Positions 18,243-26,720 of a DNA stretch of 64,000 bases are shown piece after piece (positions within the stretch are counted from its first letter, which is position 1; every line of letters begins with the position of its first letter). The position numbers and the translations under genes are program-made. This stretch comes from Aeromicrobium senzhongii (GTDB lineage: Bacteria; Actinomycetota; Actinomycetes; Propionibacteriales; Nocardioidaceae): contig NZ_CP060587.1 in NCBI RefSeq assembly GCF_014334735.1, positions 1,426,001-1,490,000 on the forward strand. Reading direction: 5' to 3'. The notes beneath the pieces are model-generated. The model was not told where the DNA came from and made no database searches. It saw only the letters and a program-made list of their open reading frames with translations.

Positions 18243-19643
18243 TCAGTCGTCGGGCCAGTCGTCCGCCTCAGGTGAGGCCTCGAAGCTGCGCGGCCCGGAC
18301 GCGAGCAGGCTCCTCGTGAAGGAGTCCTGGTCGGACAACAGCTCGTCGAGCGCAACGGTCAGATCCGCGTCGCCGGGCGGCCGGTGGGCGATCGCGGCCG
18401 ACAGCACCGCGCGTCGGACCAGCTCCTTCGCGAAGGACGCCGTCACGCCCTCGGCCCGGTCGGCGGCGAGGTCGAGCGCCTCGGCCGAGAAGCCCAGGCC
18501 GTCGGCGTACAGGGCGAAGAGCGCACGGCGGGCGTCGAGGTCCGGAAGGGGGATCTCCACCGCCAGGTCGATGCGGCCCGGACGCTGCGACAACGCCCGC
18601 TCCAGCAGGTCGGGTCGGTTCGTCGTCATGAGGAAGGTGACGTCGGCGTCCCCGTCGAGTCCGTCCAGCGCTTCGAGCAGCTCGAAGAGCATCGAGTCGG
18701 GCGAGTCGACCATGTCGCGGTCCTCGGCGACGAGGTCGCAGTCCTCGAGGACGACGATGGCCGGTTCCATCGCGCGGGCGATCTGCGTCGCCTCCTTGAC
18801 CAGGCCCAGGGTGTTGCCGCTGAGCAGGATCGCGGTGATGCCGGGGGAGCGACTCAGCAGGTGCCTGACGGTGTGGGTCTTGCCCGTGCCGGGCGGGCCG
18901 TAGAGCAGGATGCCGCGCTTGAGGTGCTGGCCGGCGCGCAGCAGCTCGTCACGGAACTCGCCCATCGCCAGGGCGTGCCGCTCGATCCTGCGCAGCGACT
19001 CACCCGGCAGCACGACGGCGGACGCGGGAACGGTGGGTCGCTCATGGAACGTCACCCCGCCCAGCGACGAGCCGTACTCGTCCCCGGCGAAGGACAGGAC
19101 CTGCCCGCGCAGCACGCTGTTCTCGCGCATGAGCGTGCGGAGGCGAGCCAGGAACGCGCTGGTGGTCTCGCGGTCGGCCGCCATGATCTCGAGGGTGGGG
19201 GACGAGCGGCCCCATTCGGGGTTGGCGTCCCGTTGGAGCAGCGCGAGCGCCGTGCCCTCGAAGGTCAGCAGCCGAACGGCGCTCGCCACGACCTGACGAT
19301 CCTGGTTCGGGCCGACCGGCGAACTCACGTACTCGACCGGTCCCAGGTCGACCGGGCCGTGCTCGCCGCGCACGAGGCCGAGGAACCCGAGGTCGTGTCC
19401 ACGGCCGCCGAAGCCGATCACTCGAGCCTCCGGGTCGATGAGATCGAGCGCGATGTCCGCGTCGACCAGCTGGGCGCGGCTCAGCCGCTCGGTGACGGCC
19501 GTCAGCTCTCGGGCATCCACGCCGAGGTGCTCGGTCAGGGCCGTCGTCAGCTCGCCCGGGCCGTGAGGCGCCGCACCGTGCTGCTCGACCACGTCACGCA
19601 GGAACGCGGTGAATGTCTCGATGAAGTCGGTCTGCTCGGTCAC
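18243..19643 (-). CDS. AAA+ ATPase with unusual N-terminal domain
   Basis: 466 residues. The C-terminal half is a classical AAA domain of the CDC48/FtsH/Bcs1-like clade: Walker A GPPGTGKT near 248-255, Walker B IVVLEDCDLVAEDRD near 295-308, sensor 1 MTTNRPDLLE, arginine-finger region LSQRPGRIDLAVEI, and a C-terminal lid. The first 220 residues have no peptidase, transmembrane or zinc site that I can see; ALAMGEFRDELLRAGQHLKRG just before the AAA core is the linker typical of ARC/CDC48-like ATPases. Probably a single-domain unfoldase or remodelling factor. Stand-alone, 59 bases past the siderophore operon's promoter on the same strand. Confidence 0.85.
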   Translation of the reverse strand: MTEQTDFIETFTAFLRDVVEQHGAAPHGPGELTTALTEHLGVDARELTAVTERLSRAQLVDADIALDLIDPEARVIGFGGRGHDLGFLGLVRGEHGPVDLGPVEYVSSPVGPNQDRQVVASAVRLLTFEGTALALLQRDANPEWGRSSPTLEIMAADRETTSAFLARLRTLMRENSVLRGQVLSFAGDEYGSSLGGVTFHERPTVPASAVVLPGESLRRIERHALAMGEFRDELLRAGQHLKRGILLYGPPGTGKTHTVRHLLSRSPGITAILLSGNTLGLVKEATQIARAMEPAIVVLEDCDLVAEDRDMVDSPDSMLFELLEALDGLDGDADVTFLMTTNRPDLLERALSQRPGRIDLAVEIPLPDLDARRALFALYADGLGFSAEALDLAADRAEGVTASFAKELVRRAVLSAAIAHRPPGDADLTVALDELLSDQDSFTRSLLASGPRSFEASPEADDWPDD

Positions 19644-19695
19644 GCAGACACCTTCGCAGAGCGGAGTGCTCCGCGCGGCCGTTCGACCGATCGCG

Positions 19696-20208
19696 TCACG
19701 TGGTCGCGAGGTCCTCGATCAGGTCCTGGGACGGGTCCCACCAGCGGAGGCGGTCGCAGGTCAGCTCGACCGGCGCCTCGGTGGACTCCAGGACCTCGAG
19801 GGCAGCCGGCAGCAGGCGCCGGGGGACACGTCGCGCCAAGGTGACGTGCGGAGTCCAGACGGGATGCCGCCCGGTCGGGACCAGCTCGCGGATGCGTGCC
19901 GTGGCAGCCGCGAGTGCCGGATCAGGCTCGATCAGGTGGGCGATGGTCACGCGAGGGCCTTGGCCGAACAGGACGAGTCCTCGCACTCCGATGCGTGCTG
20001 GCAAAAACGGTCCGATCGCGTCGCGCGCGGCGTCCACCACTGCCGGCGCGATCCCGACGGCTGCCACCAGCGTGAGGTGCGGCGCATTGGTCATCGACCG
20101 GTGGTCCGCCTGCGACGGGATGCCGGCCGCCTTCAACGCCTCCCACTGGGCCACGACCGCAGCATCGGACGAGGGCTCGAAGCTGAGTTCGAGGGCTTGG
20201 TCGGGCAC
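19696..20208 (-). CDS. 2'-5' RNA ligase family protein (2H phosphoesterase)
   Basis: 170 residues with the two H-x-T motifs that define the 2H superfamily: HLTL (His44) and HVTL (His121). The spacing, about 77 residues, fits the LigT/ThpR-like group that hydrolyses or ligates 2',5' phosphodiester bonds or cyclic phosphates; the true substrate is unknown. GTG 20208 is chosen because it stands 6 bases after a TATCCT box in a 24-base segment repeated exactly at the next gene; an in-frame TTG at 20226 is possible but less convincing. It lies 31 bases after the GNAT gene. Confidence 0.85.
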   Translation of the reverse strand: MPDQALELSFEPSSDAAVVAQWEALKAAGIPSQADHRSMTNAPHLTLVAAVGIAPAVVDAARDAIGPFLPARIGVRGLVLFGQGPRVTIAHLIEPDPALAAATARIRELVPTGRHPVWTPHVTLARRVPRRLLPAALEVLESTEAPVELTCDRLRWWDPSQDLIEDLATT

Positions 20209-20222
20209 ACGTGGAGGATAGG
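20199..20222 (-). repeat. 24-base direct repeat, copy 1 (promoter plus start of the 2H gene)
   Basis: The 24 bases are identical to 20785-20808. On the minus strand the unit holds a TATCCT box, the spacer CCACGT and the first codons GTG CCC GAC of the gene, so it is a complete leaderless promoter with its start codon. Confidence 0.85.
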
Positions 20223-20239
20223 TCAACCTCGGTCACGAC

Positions 20240-20794
20240 TCATGGCGCCGGCCGAGTGATCCGGTAGAGCACGTGGCGCACCGGTGGGCCGTCCGGGGCA
20301 CTCGCGTCGTCGAAGTCGTCGGCCGGATCTCGGGTCATGCCGATGCGCTGCATCACGAGCTGCGAACGGACGTTGTCCACGGTGGTGATGGCGAGGACCT
20401 CACGCAGGTCGAGGGACTCGAAGGCGAAAGTGAGGGTGGCGATTGCGGCTTCCGTGGCGTAGCCCTGGCCCCACGCGGAGCGGGCCAACCGCCAACCGAT
20501 CTCGACGCCGCTGAACGGCAGGTGCTCATCGACCTGATCCAGTCCCGCGAAGCCGATGAACGCACCGGTCGCCTGCTCCTCGACCGCCCACCAGCCGTAG
20601 CCGCGCTGAGCGAAGTCGGCTTGGAACCTCGCGACCGAGGAGTCGCTCTGAGACCGGGTCAACGGGCCGCCGAGGTGTTCTCGAACCTCGGGGTCGGCGT
20701 TCATGGCGGCCCACGGCTCGAGGTCGGACTGGCGCCACGGGCGCAGCAGCAGGCGAGTCGTCCGGATGTCGGTCATGGCGCTGCGGTCGGGCAC
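20240..20794 (-). CDS. GNAT acetyltransferase, RimJ/RimL type
   Basis: 184 residues. The N-terminus IRTTRLLLRPWRQSDLEPWA is the standard opening of the Acetyltransf_3 (RimJ/RimL) group, and EIGWRLARSAWGQGYATEA holds the acetyl-CoA pyrophosphate loop W-G-x-G-Y-A. The FESLDLREVLAITTVDNVRSQ segment is the conserved second motif. It may modify a protein N-terminus or a small amine. GTG 20794 is 6 bases after a TATCCT box, within the 24-base repeat; a downstream ATG at 20776 (TDIRTTR) is the alternative. Both this gene and the 2H gene therefore start in the same duplicated segment. Confidence 0.9.
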   Translation of the reverse strand: MPDRSAMTDIRTTRLLLRPWRQSDLEPWAAMNADPEVREHLGGPLTRSQSDSSVARFQADFAQRGYGWWAVEEQATGAFIGFAGLDQVDEHLPFSGVEIGWRLARSAWGQGYATEAAIATLTFAFESLDLREVLAITTVDNVRSQLVMQRIGMTRDPADDFDDASAPDGPPVRHVLYRITRPAP

Positions 20795-20808
20795 ACGTGG
20801 AGGATAGG
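20785..20808 (-). repeat. 24-base direct repeat, copy 2 (promoter plus start of the GNAT gene)
   Basis: Exact copy of 20199-20222, 586 bases away, at the equivalent place relative to the next gene's GTG start. The flanks on both sides differ. Confidence 0.85.
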
Positions 20809-20851
20809 CCCGAGCGTGGTCGAGCCGTGCGGATGGGCGCAGCGACGCACG

Positions 20852-21163
20852 TCAGAAGTCAGGCATGAAGAACAGGTACCAGACCACGGCCGCGCCCAGC
20901 AGCGCGCCGAGCAGCCAGGTCATCAGCTGACGGGCCGAACCTCGATCCCACCCGTGTCGTTGCGGGGACATCGTCCAGAACACGAAGAGCGCCAGAGCGA
21001 CGAGCGCCGAGCCCAGTGCCAGTTCGAAGAAGGGGCCGGCCAGGAGCGCGCAGACGGAGGCGAGGACGACCGACCCGAAACCGCTCGCGAACAGGTGCCA
21101 TCCCTCGTCGAACCGGACACCACGACGGTGAGTATCGCCGCGGTCTTCCTCGCTGTCGTGCAT
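20852..21163 (-). CDS. Small membrane protein, unknown function
   Basis: 103 residues: a charged N-terminus of about 25 residues (HDSEEDRGDTHRRGVRFDEG), then three hydrophobic segments at about 27-46, 48-66 and 82-101 separated by a basic loop (SPQRHGWDRGSARQ). A GGAGA ribosome binding site precedes ATG 21163. There is no recognisable family. It stands alone between the GNAT gene and the divergent lipoprotein. Confidence 0.65.
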   Translation of the reverse strand: MHDSEEDRGDTHRRGVRFDEGWHLFASGFGSVVLASVCALLAGPFFELALGSALVALALFVFWTMSPQRHGWDRGSARQLMTWLLGALLGAAVVWYLFFMPDF

Positions 21164-21329
21164 TCCGTCTCCTACGCGATCATCGTGCGCGGCAGCGTAC
21201 TCCCTCGCGGACCGGCTGGAAGTCCCTGTGACTGCGGGGTTGACTCGAAGGTGTGGCGCCGCTCGGTGTCGCGCGGGCGGGAGCCACGATGCGGGGTGCG
21301 GCGATGCATGAGTCGGGGAGAGTCACGCA

Positions 21330-21857
21330 GTGAGGACCATCGCGGTCAGTCGCGTGGCGGTCCTCGTTCTGGCGGCTGTCGCCCTGCCTGCGGTGGTGGC
21401 GGCGTGCGGGACGTCCAACGGGACGCCGGACGGGACGAACAACAGCGCTGCGGAGCGTTCCACCGCCATCCGCACTCCCACCACCGAAGCCCAGGAGAAC
21501 ATCATGCAGATCCGCATCACCATCGGCGACGAACGATTCACCGCGACCCTCGACGACAGTGCAGCAGCGGACGATCTGCTGGCCCAGCTGCCCGTGACGA
21601 TCGACATGGTCGACCACGGTGGTGTGGAGAAGACCGGTCCGCTGCCGTCGCCGCTGTCGTTGGCCGGCCAGCCCGAGGGAGCGGACCCGGACGTGGGGGA
21701 CCTCGGCTACTACGCGCCCGGCCGTGACCTGGTCCTCTACTACGGCGACCAGTCCTACTTCGACGGCATCGTGGTCCTGGGGCGCCTCGACGGTGACGCC
21801 GCGAAGCGGATCGCGCAGCTCGACGGCAATGTCACCGCCAGGGTGGAAGCCGGGTGA
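21330..21857 (+). CDS. Cyclophilin-like domain lipoprotein
   Basis: 175 residues with a lipoprotein signal (AVLVLAAVALPAVVAACG, lipobox Cys about 27) and a Thr/Ser/Asn-rich linker to about 58. The rest, starting MQIRITIGDERFTATLDDSA, then LPVTIDMVDHGGVEKTGPLP, DVGDLGYYAPGRDLVLYYGD and a G-IVVLGRLDG strand, matches the small cyclophilin-like beta-barrel family (Cyclophil_like), usually of unknown activity. GTG start with GGGGAGAG 7 bases upstream. Many relatives lack the lipoprotein part; an internal ATG at 21504 would give that shorter form. Confidence 0.8.
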   Translation: MRTIAVSRVAVLVLAAVALPAVVAACGTSNGTPDGTNNSAAERSTAIRTPTTEAQENIMQIRITIGDERFTATLDDSAAADDLLAQLPVTIDMVDHGGVEKTGPLPSPLSLAGQPEGADPDVGDLGYYAPGRDLVLYYGDQSYFDGIVVLGRLDGDAAKRIAQLDGNVTARVEAG

Positions 21858-21909
21858 GCCGGAAGGACCGGGGAGCGTTCCTCTGTCGAATCCGGGTACT
21901 CCTCATGAC

Positions 21910-22740
21910 ATGGAGCAGAAGACGATCGTCATCACCGGAGCCAGCGACGGGGTCGGCGCCGCGGCCGCTCAAGCTCTCAGCGATCACGGTCATCGGGTGG
22001 CCATCGTGGGACGGGACCCGGACAAGACGCGCACCGTGGCCGAGGAGTTGGGAGTCCCGTTCCATCTCGCCGACTACGCCGACCTGGCCCAGGTCCGACG
22101 CCTCGGGGCAGAGCTCGCCGAGGCCTACCCGCGCATCGACGTCCTGGCGAACAACGCCGGCGCGTTGACGGACCACCGGACCATGACCGTGGACGGGTTC
22201 GAGAAGACCTTCCAGGTGAACCACCTCGCCGGGTTCCTCCTGACGCAACTGCTGCTTCCACAGCTGATCGAGAGCCGCGCCACCGTCATCCAGACCGCGT
22301 CGATCGCGGCGAGACTTTTCAGTGACTTCGACATCGACGACCTGCAGAACACGAGGCACGACGGAGGCCAGCGGGCGTACGGGAACACGAAGCTGGAGAA
22401 CATCCTGTTCACCCGAGAGCTGGACCGGCGCCACCGCGACCAAGGGATCTCGGCCGCGGCGTTCCATCCCGGCCTGGTCGGCTCCAACTTCGCCCACGGC
22501 ACGAAGTCGCCGCTGAACTTCGTCTACCACACGCCGATGGTGAGCAAGCTCTTCACGATCTCGCCCGAGCGCGGGGCGGAGCAGCTCGTCTGGCTCGCCA
22601 CGTCGACGCCCGGCACGGACTGGGAGCGCGGTCAGTACTACGAGAAGAAGAAGCCCGCGAAGTCGGCGCCCGAGGCCCACGACGGCGAGCTCGGGCGGCG
22701 ACTCTGGGATGAGTCGATGCGGATGGTCGCGCCGCTCTGA
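21910..22740 (+). CDS. Short-chain dehydrogenase/reductase
   Basis: 276-residue NAD(P)-dependent oxidoreductase of the retinol-dehydrogenase-like SDR group. TIVITGASDGVGAAAA is the Rossmann T-G-x3-G-x-G motif (9-16), VLANNAG is the NNAG motif, and TASIAA with YGNTKLEN gives the catalytic Ser and Y-x-x-x-K. The RHDGGQRAYGNTKLENILFT stretch resembles WWOX/RDH-type enzymes. Substrate unknown. No strong ribosome binding site is seen; the frame continues upstream but ATG 21910 begins exactly at the fold. The 3' end converges on the antiporter gene, 18 bases away. Confidence 0.9.
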   Translation: MEQKTIVITGASDGVGAAAAQALSDHGHRVAIVGRDPDKTRTVAEELGVPFHLADYADLAQVRRLGAELAEAYPRIDVLANNAGALTDHRTMTVDGFEKTFQVNHLAGFLLTQLLLPQLIESRATVIQTASIAARLFSDFDIDDLQNTRHDGGQRAYGNTKLENILFTRELDRRHRDQGISAAAFHPGLVGSNFAHGTKSPLNFVYHTPMVSKLFTISPERGAEQLVWLATSTPGTDWERGQYYEKKKPAKSAPEAHDGELGRRLWDESMRMVAPL

Positions 22741-22758
22741 GTCGCCCGCCTCGCCACC

Positions 22759-24336
22759 TCACTCCGGGGGAGCGGCGCGGGTGAACCGCACCTCCTCGAT
22801 GTCCAGTCGGGCCTGCACCTGACGCAGCACGATGTCGTCGATCCGCCGCTCGTCGCGCAGCTGCAGGAGCGCGTCGCGCCGCAGCGCGAGCAGTGCGAGC
22901 GACAGGCTGGTGTACTCGCTGGTGTGCTGGACGAGCGGGTCGTCGCCGGCGCCTTCGGCGTCCACGAGTCGTCGCTGCTTGTCGAGCTCCTTCCGGACCC
23001 GCTCGGTCACGTGCCCGTCGACGCCGAGATCGGCAGCAGCGTCGTCGAGGGCCTCGATCGCCGCGTCCAGGGTGAAGACCTCGGCGAGCTGGATCTCGTC
23101 GATCACGGACTGGTCGCTGGGCAACCGGGCGTAACGGACGACGGCGGGCAGCACCAACGCCTGCAACAGGCTCAGCACGATGACGCCGCAGGCGATCACC
23201 ACGATCAGGTCGCGGTCGGGGAAGGGCGCACCGGACTCGAGGGTCCGAGGGACCGCCAGCACCGCGGCGAGGGAGATCGCTCCGCGGAAGCCGGCAGTTG
23301 CACTGACCGTGCGCTGGCGCGCGCTGACCCGACGCTCGCGCTGGGAGGGACGCCGGTCGACGGCCCGGATCAGGTACGGGGTCGTGTAGATCCATGCCCA
23401 ACGCACCCCGATGACGACGGCGGTGACCAGCAGGATGTCCAGCCACGCGCGTTGCAGGGTCGTGCTCGACAGGCCACGGAAGGCGGACTGGGCCTCGAGC
23501 CCGATCAGCACGAACAGGGCGCTGCTCAGCACCGTCGTCGAGAGTGTCCAGAACGGGGTCACGAGGTGCCGGGTGGCCGCTGTCGTGATCCGTGGCGCGA
23601 CCTGGCTGATGAACAGGCCGCAGGCCACGACGGCCAGCACGCCGGACGCCTCGATGAGCTCGGCCGCGAGGAAGGCGGCGAACGGCGTGACGAGCATCGC
23701 GATGCCCTCGAGCATCGGGTCGTCCATCCGGCGGCGGATCTGCCAGCTGAGCAGGCCGACGACACCGCCGGCCAGGACGCCGCCGCCGTAGGAGACCACG
23801 AGCAGCCACGTGACGTGCCAGCCGGTCAAGGTCTCCTCACCGACGGTGACGCCCACGGCGAGTCCGTAGAGCACCAGCGCCGTGCCGTCGTTCACGAGGC
23901 TCTCGGCGCGCAGTGTCGTGACGGTCCGGCGCGGCAGGTTGCGCGCCAGCACGCCCACCGCAGTCGCGTCGGTCGGGGCGAGTGCGGCGCCGAGCACCCA
24001 CGCGGGACCCCACGGCATGCCCAGCGCGTGAGCGGTCGCTGCGACCGCTCCTGCGGTGGCCAACACCAGCGCCGTGCTGGTGAGCACCACCACCCGCAGG
24101 TTGTTGCGGATCTCGCGCAGCGAGGTGGTCAGGCTCTCCCAGTAGAGAATCGCGGGCAGGAAGACCAGGAGGATGACCTCGGGCGGCAGATGGGCATGAC
24201 GTAGGTGGGGCACGAACCCGATGAGGATGCCGGCGATCACGAGCAGGATCGCCGGGGCGATCGGGTAGCGGCGGGCGAGCGCGCCGCACACCACGAGGGC
24301 GATTCCCAGCAGGACGACCATCTCGAGTCCGAGCAC
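22759..24336 (-). CDS. Na+/H+ antiporter, CPA1 family
   Basis: 525-residue membrane protein exchanging Na+ (or K+) for protons to maintain pH and salt balance. About 11-12 hydrophobic segments span residues 1-395. Family motifs include FLPAILYWESLTTSLREIR, GAALAPTDATAVGVLAR with the ion-binding Asp pair region, and RAESLVNDGTALVLYGLAV, the signature of NhaP/NHE-like transporters (E-S-L-x-N-D). A hydrophilic helical C-terminal tail of about 130 residues (QLAEVFTLDAAIEALDDAAA) is probably regulatory. Stand-alone on the minus strand. Confidence 0.93.
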   Translation of the reverse strand: MLGLEMVVLLGIALVVCGALARRYPIAPAILLVIAGILIGFVPHLRHAHLPPEVILLVFLPAILYWESLTTSLREIRNNLRVVVLTSTALVLATAGAVAATAHALGMPWGPAWVLGAALAPTDATAVGVLARNLPRRTVTTLRAESLVNDGTALVLYGLAVGVTVGEETLTGWHVTWLLVVSYGGGVLAGGVVGLLSWQIRRRMDDPMLEGIAMLVTPFAAFLAAELIEASGVLAVVACGLFISQVAPRITTAATRHLVTPFWTLSTTVLSSALFVLIGLEAQSAFRGLSSTTLQRAWLDILLVTAVVIGVRWAWIYTTPYLIRAVDRRPSQRERRVSARQRTVSATAGFRGAISLAAVLAVPRTLESGAPFPDRDLIVVIACGVIVLSLLQALVLPAVVRYARLPSDQSVIDEIQLAEVFTLDAAIEALDDAAADLGVDGHVTERVRKELDKQRRLVDAEGAGDDPLVQHTSEYTSLSLALLALRRDALLQLRDERRIDDIVLRQVQARLDIEEVRFTRAAPPE

Positions 24337-24423
24337 GGGTCAATCTTCGTCTCGGTGCTGCAACTCGACCACCCCTCGACACTTCGCCGGGCATGATGAG
24401 CAGGTCGACGGGAGGGGGAGAGA

Positions 24424-24901
24424 ATGGCGCGTCATCGCCTGTCCGTCAGGTTCGTCCCGGACTGGTCGGCCCGGGGCGGCCAGTGGGTGGCCACGCCGCC
24501 TGAGCGATCAGGCGGCGCTCGTCGCCGTCGGTTGGCGCGACGAGCCCAGTCGGCGCGAGTTCCTCGCAGTCCTCGATCGCATCGAGATCTCACTGCGCCT
24601 TCGTCTCGGCGGGGAGTGGGATGTCGTGGTGCAACGCAGCCCCGGCGTCAACGAGGTCAGGCTCATGGGGGAGTACGGGTGCGACTGGCCGCTGTGGACC
24701 GATGACGGCGGCAGCGACCGCAGCGACTGGCCGATGCTGTCCGATGCGATGGCCGAGCGGCTGCGCGCATGGGCGGTCGAGGCCGAGCCGGACCACCGGG
24801 TGAATCACCTGCCGGGGCCGGACCCGGAGGTGACCCAGAGACTGCTTCGCGATCTGCGCCGCGAGCTGGGCGACCGGTACAGGATCGTCACCGTCCTCTA
24901 G
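24424..24901 (+). pseudogene. Frameshifted hypothetical protein gene
   Basis: ATG 24424 has an excellent ribosome binding site (GGGAGGGGGAGA) and encodes MARHRLSVRFVPDWSARG, but this frame soon turns into arginine-rich nonsense. The +1 frame from about 24490 instead gives protein-like sequence (WPRRLSDQAALVAVGWRDEP, then REFLAVLDRIEISLRLRLGG) continuing without break to a stop at 24901 with LLRDLRRELGDRYRIVTVL. That frame has no usable start of its own before an internal GTG at 24626. I read this as one gene of about 158 residues broken by a single-base shift between 24475 and 24500, or a sequencing error. Family unknown. Confidence 0.55.
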
Positions 24902-24913
24902 GCCGGCCGGTGG

Positions 24914-24984
24914 AGCGGACGCGAGGATTTGAACCTCGACCCATTCCCTGGAAGGGAAGCATGCTGCCACTACACCACATCCGC
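24914..24984 (-). tRNA. tRNA-Gly (anticodon UCC)
   Basis: The minus strand folds into a tRNA: acceptor GCGGATG pairing with CGTCCGC, a D-arm containing GTAGTGGCAGC, an anticodon arm with loop CTTCCAG (anticodon UCC), and a T-arm CGAGGTTCAAATCCTCG. The 3' CCA is not encoded, and T is the discriminator base. A UCC anticodon reads GGA and GGG glycine codons. Confidence 0.93.
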
Positions 24985-25059
24985 GACGCCGGTCTCTGCC
25001 GAGACCGACAGGTGCCAGTATGCCGATCTCCGGGACCACTCGGATGCCCGGGGTGAGTT

Positions 25060-25779
25060 CTAGCCGGCCGCCAAGTCCTGGGAGGCGAGCCTGATCCCGC
25101 CGCCGGAACGGGGGTGAGGATCGTCTTGGCTCTCGACCCGGAACGAGCCGTCGAGGACCTGTTGGGCCAGCACTCGGAGCTTGACGTTGCGATGCTGCGA
25201 GTTGCGTACGAGAAAGCCGAACGCTCGGTCCCAATCGAGTCCGTAGCGTTCCATGAGGATGCCGACCGCGGCGCCGATGTCCTGCCGAGAGTCGACGGCC
25301 CTGCTCAGGTGCTCCACCTGGTGCGCCGAACGGAGCAGGACGGCGCCGTAGCTGGCGAAGAGCTCGACGAGGTGCGTGGTCAACTCGTCGAAGGCGCCAC
25401 GTCGGCGGGAGTAGAGGTTCAGCCCGGCGACCTGATCGGTGTGGGTGAGCTGGACGGCGGCCTGGGAACCGACGCCGCGTCTGGCTGCGAGCGGGCCGTA
25501 GTGGCTGAAGGGCTCCGCATGGACCAGGTCGTTGACCAGGACCAGGCGTTCGTGGGTGACCGCAGCGACGCAAGGGCCCTCGCCGACGTCGTACTGGAGC
25601 TGGTCGCACTCGTTCGCCAACGCATCGGTGGCCGCGACGGTCCGAAAGCCACCGTCGACGTGGACGGTGATGCTGGCGAAGTCGACACCGGGGATGCTCT
25701 CTGCGGCCAGGGCAGCCAATGACGTGAGTGCCGCCGCCCGCGCCGAGGGCGCGGGGGAGCGCATCGTGTCAGCCGCCAT
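25060..25779 (-). CDS. GAF and ANTAR domain transcription antitermination regulator
   Basis: 239 residues. A GAF sensor domain occupies about 10-145 (DFASITVHVDGGFRTVAATD, YDVGEGPCVAAV and VGSQAAVQL are family landmarks). The C-terminal ANTAR domain (about 150-205) has SRAVDSRQDIGAAVGILMER and later helices. ANTAR proteins bind paired hexaloop hairpins in nascent RNA to prevent termination; the GAF part would sense a small molecule or redox signal. I chose ATG 25779, which has GGAG 9 bases upstream; ATG 25794 and a GTG at 25851 are possible. This GAF-ANTAR form is common in actinomycetes. Confidence 0.9.
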   Translation of the reverse strand: MAADTMRSPAPSARAAALTSLAALAAESIPGVDFASITVHVDGGFRTVAATDALANECDQLQYDVGEGPCVAAVTHERLVLVNDLVHAEPFSHYGPLAARRGVGSQAAVQLTHTDQVAGLNLYSRRRGAFDELTTHLVELFASYGAVLLRSAHQVEHLSRAVDSRQDIGAAVGILMERYGLDWDRAFGFLVRNSQHRNVKLRVLAQQVLDGSFRVESQDDPHPRSGGGIRLASQDLAAG

Positions 25780-25931
25780 GTGGCGTGTCTCCATCCGATC
25801 GACGTCCGAAGCCGACGTCGAGCCTCTCGAGGCTGGACCGTGGCGTCCCATCAGGCGAGACCGGGAGCCGCAGTTGCGGCCCCTCCGCGCATCACCGGTG
25901 CCAACCTAGGCTTTCGCGCCGGGCCCACACC

Positions 25932-25947
25932 TCACCCTTAAGGGTGA
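25932..25947. promoter_or_regulatory. Perfect 16-bp palindrome between two regulator genes
   Basis: TCACCCTTAAGGGTGA is a perfect palindrome lying 28 bases past the stop of the LuxR regulator and about 150 bases before the GAF-ANTAR start. It is too short and lacks a T run for a terminator, so it is an operator candidate. Confidence 0.4.
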
Positions 25948-25974
25948 ATCACTGCCGGAGGCGGGCGGGGTGGA

Positions 25975-26634
25975 TCACTCGCTCGCTGCGTCAGGCCGTG
26001 CGGCCTTGATGGCGTCAGGTCGAAACCCGTGATCGACACCCCAGAGGACCGCCCGAGTCCGACTGTCCACGCCGATCTTGCGATAGGCCGTCCGGATGTT
26101 CGTCTTCACGGTGTTGATGCTGGTGAAGGTGCGTGCGGCGATCTCCTCGTTGCCGAAGCCCTGGGTGATCAGCGCGATCACCTCGGACTCACGGGCACTC
26201 AACCCGTACTCGCGGCCGGGCCACTGTCCGAGGTCCGCGTCGGGCGACGCCGGATAGTCGGAGCTGACGACGCCGCTCTCGCCACGAGCGATCCGCTCGA
26301 GCGCGTCGGCCAGCTCCTCGGCCGTCAGTCTCTTGTCGAGGAAGTCGATCACCCCGAACCGTGACCACGTCTCGATGAGCTCGGGTTTCAGGCTCCAGCT
26401 GTAGAAGACGTACCGCTCCGCGTTCGCGGCGGCCAGGACCTCGTTGATGTCGCGCGTCTGTGCGAACGAGTCGATGAGCGCGATGTCCACCCGTTCGCGG
26501 CCGGGCTGATTGGTGGAGACCTCCACCACCTGGATCCGATCCTTGAACGGCTCGAACATGCGCGCCAGGCCCTGAACCACCACGTCGTAGTCGTTGACGA
26601 TGGAGATGCGGACCGGCGTCTGGGGCTTCACCAC
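25975..26634 (-). CDS. LuxR/NarL-type response regulator
   Basis: 219 residues with an N-terminal receiver-like domain (VRISIVNDYDVVVQGLARMF; the acidic pocket and a candidate phosphoacceptor Asp in DIALIDSF; the late Lys in DFLDKRLT) and a C-terminal LuxR helix-turn-helix (YGLSARESEVIALITQGFGN, then EEIAARTFTSINTVKTNIRT). DNA-binding regulator; no cognate kinase lies next to it. The receiver has N-D rather than the usual D-D at its start, so phosphorylation may be altered. GTG 26634 or the adjacent GTG 26631, the latter 6 bases after a TACCGT box. Divergent from the F420 enzyme gene. Confidence 0.9.
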   Translation of the reverse strand: MVKPQTPVRISIVNDYDVVVQGLARMFEPFKDRIQVVEVSTNQPGRERVDIALIDSFAQTRDINEVLAAANAERYVFYSWSLKPELIETWSRFGVIDFLDKRLTAEELADALERIARGESGVVSSDYPASPDADLGQWPGREYGLSARESEVIALITQGFGNEEIAARTFTSINTVKTNIRTAYRKIGVDSRTRAVLWGVDHGFRPDAIKAARPDAASE

Positions 26635-26720
26635 CCCACGGTACGGGACCGGGCTGGTCCGAGGCGGCCGCGACCTCGGTGGCCGAGAGTGAGACGTGCT
26701 GTCCCGGGTACACGAGCACC

